Shown: positions 43,104 through 51,032 of the stretch, one piece after another | Position numbering within the stretch: the stretch's first letter is position 1 | Layout of the letters: the number at the start of each line of letters is the position of its first letter | Assembly: GCF_003966125.1 (NCBI RefSeq) | Contig: NZ_RXMA01000024.1 | Span: forward strand, 1-64,000 | From: Azospirillum griseum | GTDB taxonomy: Bacteria; Pseudomonadota; Alphaproteobacteria; Azospirillales; Azospirillaceae | DNA: 64,000 bases | Direction of reading: 5' to 3' | The notes under the pieces: model-generated | What the model saw: only the letters and a program-made list of their open reading frames with translations | Told to the model about the DNA's origin: nothing | The model's database searches: none | Position numbers and translations under genes: made by a program

Positions 43104-44279
43104 ATGGCGCAGATCGGCGAAGCGCAAGTTCTGGCGGCGCTGAAGACCATCATCGACCCGGACCGGGGCGGCGACATCGTCAGCCTGGGCATGTTGTCGG
43201 GTCTGGTGGTGCGCGACGGCCACGTCGCCTTCTCCATCGAGGTCGATCCCAAACGCGGGGCGCAGGCCGAACCGGTGCGTCACGCCGCCGAAAAGGCGGT
43301 GGAGGCGCTGCCCGGCGTGCTGTCCGTCACCGCCATGCTCACCGCCCACCGCGCCGCCCCCCAGGCCGCCGCGCAAAGCCAAGGCGGCCATCACGGCCAC
43401 AGCCACGGGCCGGGCGGCCACAGCCATGGTTCGCAGGGCGGCCCCCAAGGTGCCCCCCAAGGCGGTCCCCAGGGACAAAAGGCGCTGGTTCCCGGCGTCA
43501 AGCACATCGTCGCCGTGGCGTCGGGCAAGGGCGGGGTCGGCAAATCCACCACCTCGGTCAATCTGGCGCTCGCGCTGGCCGCCAACGGGCGCAAGGTCGG
43601 GCTGCTCGACGCCGACATCTATGGCCCGTCGATGCCGCGCATGATGGGCATTTCCGGCCGCCCCAGCAGCCCCGACGGCAAGCGGCTGGAGCCGATGGAG
43701 AATTACGGCATCAAGGTGATGTCGATGGGCTTCCTGGTCGCCGAAGACACGCCGATGATCTGGCGCGGCCCGATGGTGATGAGCGCGCTGCAGCAGATGC
43801 TGCGCGACGTGAATTGGGGCGATCTGGACGTGCTGGTGGTCGACATGCCGCCCGGCACCGGCGACGCGCAATTGACCATGGCCCAGCAAGTGCCGCTGGC
43901 CGGGGCGGTCATCGTCTCCACCCCGCAGGACATCGCCCTGCTGGACGCCCGCAAGGGCCTGAACATGTTCCGCCGCGTCGATGTGCCGGTGTTGGGCATC
44001 ATCGAGAACATGAGCTATTTCTGCTGCCCCAACTGCGGCCACCGCACCGACATCTTCAGCCACGGCGGCGCCCGCAAGGAAGCCGACGATCTGGGCATGG
44101 AGTTCCTGGGCGAAATCCCGCTGCACCTGTCGATCCGCGAAACCTCCGACCAGGGTCAACCGATCGTGGTGTCGCAACCGGAGTCGGAGCACGCCCAATC
44201 CTACCGCCGGATCGCCGCCCGCCTGTGGGACAAGATCAGCGGCGGCGGTCGCGCCGCGCCGCGCATCGTCGTTCAATAA
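43104..44279 (+). CDS. Mrp/ApbC-type iron-sulfur cluster carrier ATPase
   Basis: A 391-residue protein joining an N-terminal MIP18/DUF59 domain (1-80) to an Mrp P-loop ATPase (from about 130). The deviant Walker A is GKGGVGKST at 141-149, and CCPNC near residue 310 supplies the cluster-binding CxxC. It is expected to hand [4Fe-4S] clusters to target proteins. The linker at about 90-125 is unusually rich in His, Gly and Gln, with six histidines in GGHHGHSHGPGGHSHG, which could bind metal. Divergent from hflK. Confidence 0.92.
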   Translation: MAQIGEAQVLAALKTIIDPDRGGDIVSLGMLSGLVVRDGHVAFSIEVDPKRGAQAEPVRHAAEKAVEALPGVLSVTAMLTAHRAAPQAAAQSQGGHHGHSHGPGGHSHGSQGGPQGAPQGGPQGQKALVPGVKHIVAVASGKGGVGKSTTSVNLALALAANGRKVGLLDADIYGPSMPRMMGISGRPSSPDGKRLEPMENYGIKVMSMGFLVAEDTPMIWRGPMVMSALQQMLRDVNWGDLDVLVVDMPPGTGDAQLTMAQQVPLAGAVIVSTPQDIALLDARKGLNMFRRVDVPVLGIIENMSYFCCPNCGHRTDIFSHGGARKEADDLGMEFLGEIPLHLSIRETSDQGQPIVVSQPESEHAQSYRRIAARLWDKISGGGRAAPRIVVQ

Positions 44280-44329
44280 CGCGCCGCGATCGACGCGCAC
44301 GCGTCACGCCCATCACGCACCCGACTCGC

Positions 44330-44370
44330 GAATGAACACGGATCAAGAACCACCTTGTCCGTGTTCATTC
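44330..44370. other. Perfect 13-bp inverted repeat after the Mrp gene
   Basis: GAATGAACACGGA (44330-44342) and TCCGTGTTCATTC (44358-44370) are exact reverse complements with a 15-base loop; no T-run follows, so it is either a factor-dependent 3' end or an operator-like site. The remainder of the 326-base gap up to 44605 has no gene; it contains two GTCTGAGG words and two CGCTGAC/GCTGACTCA words of unknown meaning. Confidence 0.55.
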
Positions 44371-44605
44371 ACCTTTGAGGGCACGTCTGAGGGCGTGATG
44401 CCAGTCTGAGGTGAAGCTGACTCATACCGGCGGGCAAAACCGCTGACTCACGGAAAGGCGTTCCCAAGGCCGCCAAACCATGATTCGGATCCCCATCCTG
44501 GTCCGGCACCGTTCCGCTGGTTCGGGGTAATTTCCTTCAATACCGCTGACCTGCGCCCAGCGACACTGACCGGCATGCCCCCTTGTTCAACACAGGAAGC
44601 CGGAC

Positions 44606-45016
44606 GTGACGCGCTGCGCCTTCATCATTGACCACACCCTGCCCCCCGGCCTGATCGCCAACACCGCCGCCGCGCTGGCGATGTCGCTTGGAAAAGCGCG
44701 TCCCGATCTGGTGGAATGCGATCTGCGGGACGCCGATGGAACCGGCCATCCCGGCCTGACCACCATCGTGATGCCGATCCTGGTTTCCGACGCCGAGGGG
44801 CTGCGCGCGCTTCGGCAGCTGGCGGCGGAGCGGGAGGGCGATGGGTTGGGCGTGATCGGCATGACCGATGTTGCCCAGCGCGCCAAGAACTACGACGAGT
44901 ACCGCCAACGGCTTGCCGCCACCCGGCGGGGGGATCTGCGGTATCGCGGCCTCTGCCTGCACGGACCGGCGACGCTGGTGCGCTCGCTGACCGGTTCGCT
45001 GCCGTTGCTGACGTGA
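44606..45016 (+). CDS. DUF2000 family protein
   Basis: A 136-residue cytoplasmic protein of the DUF2000 family: CAFIIDHTLPPGLIANTAAALAMSLG at the N-terminus and PILVSDAEGLRALRQLA further in, as in the peptidyl-tRNA hydrolase-like fold of this family. Function unknown. The start is GTG 44606, with AGGAAG upstream. The LysE-type exporter gene begins 11 bases after its stop, so the two are probably cotranscribed. Confidence 0.85.
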   Translation: MTRCAFIIDHTLPPGLIANTAAALAMSLGKARPDLVECDLRDADGTGHPGLTTIVMPILVSDAEGLRALRQLAAEREGDGLGVIGMTDVAQRAKNYDEYRQRLAATRRGDLRYRGLCLHGPATLVRSLTGSLPLLT

Positions 45017-45027
45017 GGGCGGCGGTG

Positions 45028-45618
45028 ATGATGACGCTGTATCTGTCGATGGCCGGTTTTGCCCTGGCCACCTCGATCTCGCCCGGCCCGGTCAATGTGA
45101 TGGCGCTGTCCAGCGGCACCGCCCACGGCCTGCGCGCCACCTTGCCACTGGTCGCCGGTTCCACGCTGGGATTTGTCCTGCTGCTGGTTCTGGCCGGAAT
45201 GGGGCTTGCCGAGTTGCTGCGCGGGTGGCCTCTCGTCGCCACCTTCACCCGCTGGGCGGGAGTCGGATTCCTGCTGTGGATGGGTTGGGCATTGTGGACC
45301 AGCGGCGGCGGGGTGGCGGCGGGGCATCCACCGCCCGCCCCGTCCGCCTGGCAGGGAGCCGCCATGCAGTGGCTGAACCCGAAAGCCTGGGTTGCCGCGT
45401 TGGCCGGAGCCGGAGTGTACGCCGGGGACGATGCGGCGCGGCTCTGGAGTCTGGCGGCGGTCTATGCCGTTGTCTGCGGTCTGTCCATCGGTGTCTGGGC
45501 CTATGCCGGTGCCCGATTGCGCCCGCTGTTGGCCGATGCGCGACGGATGCGCCTGTTCAACCGCGTCATGGCCAGCCTGCTCGCGGCGAGCGCCATTCCC
45601 ATCGGGCTGGCCGTCTGA
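45028..45618 (+). CDS. LysE family amino-acid exporter
   Basis: A 196-residue inner-membrane exporter with six hydrophobic segments. The LysE/RhtB signature SISPGPVNVMALSSGTAHGLRATLPL is at the N-terminus, and the QWLNPKAWVAALAGAGVY segment is central. It probably exports an amino acid or derivative; the substrate is not predictable. ATG 45028 lies nine bases after GAGGG. The convergent AraC gene is a likely local regulator, a frequent pairing for this exporter family. Confidence 0.88.
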   Translation: MMTLYLSMAGFALATSISPGPVNVMALSSGTAHGLRATLPLVAGSTLGFVLLLVLAGMGLAELLRGWPLVATFTRWAGVGFLLWMGWALWTSGGGVAAGHPPPAPSAWQGAAMQWLNPKAWVAALAGAGVYAGDDAARLWSLAAVYAVVCGLSIGVWAYAGARLRPLLADARRMRLFNRVMASLLAASAIPIGLAV

Positions 45619-45642
45619 TCCGCGCTGTCCGGTTCGCCGCCG

Positions 45643-46446
45643 TCACGCCCGACGCAGATATTGGCCGGGCGTGGCGGCGACATGCCGTTTGAAGGCGCGC
45701 TGGAAATGGGCCTGATCGGCGAATCCGGCCTCCAACGCCACATCGACGATGGAGCGGCCGCGCCGCAACTCCTGTTTGCCGAACTGGATGCGCCGGTTGA
45801 TCTGGTAGGCGTGCGGGGTCATGCCGTAGCGCGCCTTGAAGGCCCGCACCAGATAGGAGGGCGACAGACCGCAATGCGCCGCGATGTCGGCCAGCCGCAG
45901 AGGCTGGGTGCAACGGGCGGAGATGAAATCCGCCGCCCGCGCCAACGCCGCATGGTCGCCACCCTGCGGTTCATGGTCCAGGCCCCCGCCCAACCTGTCC
46001 CGCAATCCGCCGAAGAAGGATCGCGCCGCCGCGTCCTTGTCGGCGCTGCTCAACGTTGGATCGAACAGCCGGATGAACAGCCGGGCGAGCGCGTCGGCCA
46101 GCGCCGGATCCCGGCTCAAGGCGGGCGCGAAGGGCCGGAACCGCGCCTCCCCTTCCACCGCCGCCAGCCACGCCGGATCGGCGTACAGCATCCGATAGGA
46201 CCACGCCTGCCCGTCCAGCGGGTTGCAGGCATGGGCCTCCTCCGGATTCATCAGCACGGTGGAGCCACACGAGACACTGTGGCACTTCGAGTCGATGCGG
46301 AACTCGCTGACGCCGCCGCAGACCAACCCAATGGAAAAGCTGGGGTGGCTGTGCCAACCGTAACAAACACCCTGCCCACCGTCGATGAAGCGCGCCTCCA
46401 GATGCGGCAGCGCCGGATCCCGCCAAAAGCGGTGGTGGTTGCTCAT
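45643..46446 (-). CDS. AraC family transcriptional regulator
   Basis: A 267-residue regulator with an N-terminal cupin-type sensor (WHSHPSFSIGLVCGGVSEFRI) and a C-terminal double helix-turn-helix (from about residue 165: LRLADIAAHCGLSPSYLVRAFKARYGMTPHAYQINRRI and VDVALEAGFADQAHFQRAFKRHVAATPGQY). This type often controls LysE exporters, and one lies convergent here. ATG 46446 is chosen over 46461. Confidence 0.92.
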   Translation of the reverse strand: MSNHHRFWRDPALPHLEARFIDGGQGVCYGWHSHPSFSIGLVCGGVSEFRIDSKCHSVSCGSTVLMNPEEAHACNPLDGQAWSYRMLYADPAWLAAVEGEARFRPFAPALSRDPALADALARLFIRLFDPTLSSADKDAAARSFFGGLRDRLGGGLDHEPQGGDHAALARAADFISARCTQPLRLADIAAHCGLSPSYLVRAFKARYGMTPHAYQINRRIQFGKQELRRGRSIVDVALEAGFADQAHFQRAFKRHVAATPGQYLRRA

Positions 46447-46471
46447 CCTGCGCCCCCTCACCCTTGCCCCC

Positions 46472-47272
46472 TCACCGCGCCATCGACAGCTTGCCGGCGC
46501 TGTCCTTCAGCGCGTCGATCATCGCGTTTTGCTGGTCGGCGTCGGTGTCGGCGGGAACGACAAAGCAGATGGTGGCGATGCATCGGCCCTGGGTGTCGCG
46601 CACCGGGGCCGCCATGCAGGTGGTGAAGCGGTCCACCAGCCCGGTGGTGCGGACATAGCCCGCCTCGCGCGCGGCGGCCATGTCGCGCAGGAACTCCTCC
46701 TCCACGATGCGGCGGCCGTCGGGCAGGGTGAAATCCTCGGTCGGGATGAAGGCGCGGATTTCGTCCGGCCCCATGTGATCGACCAGCAGGCGGCCCGACG
46801 CCGTCCAGGGGATCGGCACCTTGATGCCGATGTCGGAGCTGATGCGGAACATCCGCCGCCCCGGCTCGTTCAGCACGACCAGATACTTGTTCCCGTCCAA
46901 CATGCAGAATTGCGCCGTCTCGCCGATCACCTCGGCCAGATGGTTCACCTCGCGCCGGGCCTTGCGGATCAGATCGACGCTGTTGAGGTAGTCGCTGCCG
47001 TAATAATGCATGGCCGGACCGAAAAACACCGTCCCGTCCTCGTCCCGGGTTTCCAGCCAGCGCGCCTCCACCAGCGTGTTCACCAGCTCATAGACGGTGG
47101 AACGCGGCGTGCCGGTGTCCCGCGCGATGTCGGCGATGCGGGCGGGCGCGCGCAGCCGGTGCAGATGCTCCATCAACGCGATCACCCGGTCGATGCCGCG
47201 CGCACGCCCGGTCGCGGTTGCCTGCCCCATTGCCTGCCCGGCTGCCTTGTCCATCACCCGTTCCGCCGTCAT
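46472..47272 (-). CDS. IclR family transcriptional regulator of the peptide/D-amino-acid operon
   Basis: A 266-residue regulator: an N-terminal winged helix (ARIADIARDTGTPRSTVYELVNTLVEARWLE) and a C-terminal GAF-like ligand domain ending in FVVPADTDADQQNAM. It diverges from the dipeptide ABC/D-amino-acid operon, and three 10-bp repeats lie in the shared promoter region, so it most likely controls that operon, as IclR proteins usually do with neighbours. ATG 47272 and 47254 are possible starts. Confidence 0.9.
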   Translation of the reverse strand: MTAERVMDKAAGQAMGQATATGRARGIDRVIALMEHLHRLRAPARIADIARDTGTPRSTVYELVNTLVEARWLETRDEDGTVFFGPAMHYYGSDYLNSVDLIRKARREVNHLAEVIGETAQFCMLDGNKYLVVLNEPGRRMFRISSDIGIKVPIPWTASGRLLVDHMGPDEIRAFIPTEDFTLPDGRRIVEEEFLRDMAAAREAGYVRTTGLVDRFTTCMAAPVRDTQGRCIATICFVVPADTDADQQNAMIDALKDSAGKLSMAR

Positions 47273-47380
47273 GCCACCCGTCCCGCTGGCCACCCGTGAA
47301 TCCGCCGCCCCGTCCCGGCTGTGACGGGACGCTGACGCTTATTGCTTAGCACGCGCATTTTCGGCTTGCGAGCGCTCTTT

Positions 47381-47430
47381 GTCCGATATACCGTCTGCTT
47401 GTCCGGAATACAAGATCAATGTCCGAAATA
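47381..47430 (+). promoter_or_regulatory. Three 10-bp repeats at 20-bp pitch, probable IclR operator
   Basis: GTCCGATATA (47381-47390), GTCCGGAATA (47401-47410) and GTCCGAAATA (47421-47430) share GTCCGRWATA and are spaced exactly 20 bases, two helical turns. The third continues as TCGGAT, making TCCGA-AATA-TCGGA. IclR proteins such as PcaU and PobR are known to bind groups of three 10-bp repeats. They lie 110-160 bases before the first gene of the operon, in the gap shared with the IclR gene. Confidence 0.65.
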
Positions 47431-47542
47431 TCGGATTATCGCTCCAGCGGGGCGGCAAGACCGAAACGGACGACCAGGGAAGCGCCGGACGGCACGCACA
47501 CCGCGCCTCAAGCGCCGGTCCATCACGCGGAGGGGAGTCTCG

Positions 47543-49099
47543 ATGAAGCCGTTCACCCGTAGCCTGCACACCACCTTGCTGGGGGCCACGCTGCTGGCCA
47601 GCGCCTTTGCCACACCGGTCGGCGTCGCGCTGGCGCAACAGCCGTCCTCCGTCGTCACGGTGGCGACGATTGGCGAACCGCCCACGCTCGACCCCGTCGG
47701 CGTCACCTCCGATCTGGTCAGCATCATCACCCAGCATGTGTTCGAGACGCTCTACACCTTCGACGCCGATTGGAAGGTGACGCCGCTGCTGGCCTCCGCC
47801 CTGCCGACCATCGGCGCGGACGGCAAGAGCTACGCCTTTCCGTTGCGCAGCGGCGTGACCTTCCACGACGGCAGCGCCATGACCGCCGAGGATGTGGCCG
47901 CGTCGCTGGAGCGCTGGACCAAGCTGTCGCCGCGCGGCAAGAGCGTCGCGCCGATGATCGAGGCCATCACCGTCACCAACCCGACCACCGTCACCCTGAC
48001 GTTGAAGGATCCCTACACCCCGCTGCTGTCGCTGCTGGCGATGAGCAACGGGGCCGCCGCCATCGTGCCGCGCAGCGTCATCGATGGGGCCGCGCCCCTG
48101 AAGCAGTTCGTCGGCACCGGCCCCTACAAGCTGTTGGAGCACAAGCCCGACCAGCACATCCGTTTGGTTCGTTTCGACGGCTACGCCTCCCCCACCGGCC
48201 CGGCGAGCGGCTATGGCGGCGCGCGCGCGGCCAAGATCGGCGAGGTGCGCTTCGTCCCGGTCCCCAACGCCGCCACCCGCGTCGCCGGAATGCTGGCCGG
48301 TCAATACCAGTTCGCCGACAGCCTGCCCGCCGAAATGCTGGGCCGCTTCAAGACCTCGACCAGCGTCAAGCCGGTGATCGTCAAGCCCTTCGGCTTCCCG
48401 CTGATGATCATGAACACCAAGACCGGCGTCATGGCCAACCAGACGCTGCGCCAGGCGGTGTTGGCGGCGGTCGGCCCCGGCGACATGATGCTGGCGGGCT
48501 TCGGCGATCCGGCCTTCTTCGCCGCCGAAGGCTCGATCTACAGCCAGGGCACGCCCTATTACGATGCGGCCAGCGCCAAGCCCTACCGCGAGGGCAGCCC
48601 GAAGAAGGCCGCCGAACTGCGCAAGACGGCGGGGTACAAGGGCGAGCCGATCCGCATCATGACCTCCACCCAGTATGACTTCCTCTACAAGATGAGCCTG
48701 GTCGCCCAGGCCCAGTTGCAGGCGGCGGGCTTCACCGTGGATTTGCAGGTGTTGGATTGGGCGACGCTGCTGCAGAAGCGCGGCGATGAAAAGGCGTGGG
48801 ACGCCTTCTTCACCTATCACACCTTCGTGCCGGAACCCTCGCTCATCACCGTCCTGAACCCCAGCTACCCCGGCTGGTGGGACAGCGCGGAGAAGCGCGA
48901 CGCGCTCGCCGCCTTCAACCGCGAAACCGACGCGAACGCCCGCAAGGACAAGTGGGTGGCCTTGCAGAACCGCTTCTACACCGAAGTGCCGAGCATCAAG
49001 GTCGGCGATTTCTACAACCTCGCCGCCGCCACCGACAAGCTGAAGGGCTACACCCCGGCCCCCTGGCCGTTCTTCTGGAACGCCGAACTGTCGAACTGA
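47543..49099 (+). CDS. Peptide ABC transporter substrate-binding protein
   Basis: A 518-residue periplasmic SBP_bac_5 protein. The signal peptide ends at about ALA31; mature landmarks are VATIGEPPTLDPVGVTSDL, YAFPLRSGVTFHDGSAMTAEDVAASLERW and FVGTGPYKLLEHKPDQHIRLVRF. It would bind dipeptides, oligopeptides or related compounds and pass them to the permeases encoded next. GGAGGGGAG precedes the ATG at 47543. First gene of the nine-gene operon. Confidence 0.93.
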   Translation: MKPFTRSLHTTLLGATLLASAFATPVGVALAQQPSSVVTVATIGEPPTLDPVGVTSDLVSIITQHVFETLYTFDADWKVTPLLASALPTIGADGKSYAFPLRSGVTFHDGSAMTAEDVAASLERWTKLSPRGKSVAPMIEAITVTNPTTVTLTLKDPYTPLLSLLAMSNGAAAIVPRSVIDGAAPLKQFVGTGPYKLLEHKPDQHIRLVRFDGYASPTGPASGYGGARAAKIGEVRFVPVPNAATRVAGMLAGQYQFADSLPAEMLGRFKTSTSVKPVIVKPFGFPLMIMNTKTGVMANQTLRQAVLAAVGPGDMMLAGFGDPAFFAAEGSIYSQGTPYYDAASAKPYREGSPKKAAELRKTAGYKGEPIRIMTSTQYDFLYKMSLVAQAQLQAAGFTVDLQVLDWATLLQKRGDEKAWDAFFTYHTFVPEPSLITVLNPSYPGWWDSAEKRDALAAFNRETDANARKDKWVALQNRFYTEVPSIKVGDFYNLAAATDKLKGYTPAPWPFFWNAELSN

Positions 49100-49176
49100 G
49101 GGCCGTTTTCTTCACGCCCTGCCGCCCCCCGTCCGCTTCGGTGGTCAGGGGGCGGCGCACAGACGGGACCACAGCC

Positions 49177-50118
49177 ATGTTTGTTTACGTCGCACGCCGG
49201 CTTGCCGGCATGATGCTGGTCATGCTGATCGTCGCGGCGGTGGTCTTCGTGATCGCCCGCGTCGTGCCGGGCGATCCGGCCGCCGTCATGCTGGGATCGT
49301 CGGCCACCCCGGACGACATCGCCGCCCTGCGCGGGCGTTTGGGGCTGGATCAGCCGCTCTACAGCCAATTCCTCATTTATCTCGGCCAGATCGCCCATTT
49401 CGATCTGGGTGAGTCGATCTTCCTCAACCGCCCGGTCGCCCAGGCGCTGGCCGAACGGTCGGAGCTGACCGCCCTGCTGACGCTGATGTCGGTCAGCATC
49501 GCCGTGGCCATCGGCGTGCCGGTGGGCATCCTGTCGGCGGCGATGCGCGGGCGCTGGGTCGATCAGACCGCCATCGGCATCGCCATGCTGGCCGCCAGCG
49601 TGCCCAGCTTCTGGATCGGCCTGACGCTCATCAAGTATCTGGCCGTCGATCTGCCGTGGTTTCCGGTCGCCGGTTACGGCCCGCCCGACGCCAGCCTGGG
49701 GGAACGGCTGCGCCATCTGGTGCTGCCCGCCGTGGCGCTGGGCATCCCCAACTCCGCCCTGATCCTGCGCTTCACCCGCACCAGCATGCTGGATGTCCTG
49801 AGCGACGATTACGTGCGGACCGCGCGGGCCAAGGGGTTGTCGCCGCTGGTCGTGGTGCTGAAACACGCGCTGCGCAACGCGATGATCCCGATCCTGACCG
49901 TGATCGGCCTGACCGCCGCCGTGATGATCGCCGGGGCCATCGTGACGGAAACCGTCTTCGGCCTGCCCGGTGTCGGCAACCTGATCGTGTCCGCCGTGCT
50001 GCGCCGGGATTACCCGGTGATCCAGGGGGCCTTGCTGGTCGTCTCGGGCATCTACGTCCTCATCAACCTGTCGGTCGATCTGCTTTACGCGGTGGTCGAT
50101 CCGCGCGTCCGTTACTGA
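49177..50118 (+). CDS. Dipeptide-type ABC transporter permease, DppB-like
   Basis: A 313-residue inner-membrane permease with six transmembrane segments; N-terminal VYVARRLAGMMLVMLIVAAVVFVIARVVPGDPA and the ATPase-contact loop around YVRTARAKGLSPLVVVLKHALRNAMIP are characteristic of the DppB/OppB family. It pairs with the DppC-like protein encoded 14 bases downstream. Confidence 0.93.
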   Translation: MFVYVARRLAGMMLVMLIVAAVVFVIARVVPGDPAAVMLGSSATPDDIAALRGRLGLDQPLYSQFLIYLGQIAHFDLGESIFLNRPVAQALAERSELTALLTLMSVSIAVAIGVPVGILSAAMRGRWVDQTAIGIAMLAASVPSFWIGLTLIKYLAVDLPWFPVAGYGPPDASLGERLRHLVLPAVALGIPNSALILRFTRTSMLDVLSDDYVRTARAKGLSPLVVVLKHALRNAMIPILTVIGLTAAVMIAGAIVTETVFGLPGVGNLIVSAVLRRDYPVIQGALLVVSGIYVLINLSVDLLYAVVDPRVRY

Positions 50119-50132
50119 GAAAGGGGGCCGTC

Positions 50133-51032
50133 ATGGCAAGCCTTCCCAGCGCCGCCCCCGCCGTTGGCGGTGGATCCTCCGCGCAAGGCCGGTCGCCGAT
50201 GGCGCTGCTGCTGCGCCAACTGCTGCGCCGCCCGCTGGTGGTCGTCGCCCTCGCCATCCTCGCCGCGATCCTGGCCATCGCCGCGCTGGCCCCGTGGCTG
50301 GTGCCCTACGACCCGATGAAGATGGACATCCTCAACCGGATGAAGCCGCCCGCCGCCGGGCACCTGTTCGGCACCGACGAATTCGGGCGCGACGTGCTGT
50401 CCCGCATCATGCAGGGGGCGCAACTGTCGCTGCTGGTCGGGCTGCTGGTGGTGGTGGTCGCGGTGACGCTCGGCACGCTGATGGGGCTGATGGCGGGCTA
50501 TGTCCGCGCGCTGGATGGCGCGGTGATGCGGCTGACCGACGCGCTGATGGCGTTCCCCGACATTCTGCTCGCCATCGCCTTCATGGCCGGACTGGGGCCG
50601 TCGCTCTACAACGTCGTGTTGGCGCTGGGCATTGTCTACACCCCGCGCGTGGCCCGCGTCGTCCGCGCCGCCGCCCTGGTGGTGCGCGAGATGCCCTATG
50701 TCGAGGCGGCCACCGCGCTGGGGGCCTCCACCCCGCGCATCGTCTTCGGCCACATCCTGCCCAACCTGATCTCGCCGATCATCGTCCAGGCGACCTTCAT
50801 TTTCGCCTACGCCATCCTGACCGAAGCCGCCCTGTCCTTCCTGGGCGTGGGCGTGCCGCCGACGACGCCGACCTGGGGCAACATGATCGCCGGGGCGCAG
50901 CAGTATTTCCAACAGGCCGATTGGCTGGTGCTGTTCCCCGGTCTGGCCATCGTGCTGACGGTGCTGGCGCTCCAGATCGTCGGCGACGGGCTGCGCGACG
51001 CGCTCGACCCCCGCCTGCAAAAGGTGTCGTGA
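50133..51032 (+). CDS. Dipeptide-type ABC transporter permease, DppC-like
   Basis: A 299-residue permease with an N-terminal polar stretch, a first membrane helix (VVVALAILAAILAIAALAPWLVPYDP), the conserved HLFGTDEFGRDVLSRIMQGAQLSL, and an EAA loop around YVEAATALGASTPRIVFGHILPNLISP. Its stop shares one base with the deacylase start (TGATG), so the enzyme is translationally coupled to the transporter. Confidence 0.93.
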   Translation: MASLPSAAPAVGGGSSAQGRSPMALLLRQLLRRPLVVVALAILAAILAIAALAPWLVPYDPMKMDILNRMKPPAAGHLFGTDEFGRDVLSRIMQGAQLSLLVGLLVVVVAVTLGTLMGLMAGYVRALDGAVMRLTDALMAFPDILLAIAFMAGLGPSLYNVVLALGIVYTPRVARVVRAAALVVREMPYVEAATALGASTPRIVFGHILPNLISPIIVQATFIFAYAILTEAALSFLGVGVPPTTPTWGNMIAGAQQYFQQADWLVLFPGLAIVLTVLALQIVGDGLRDALDPRLQKVS

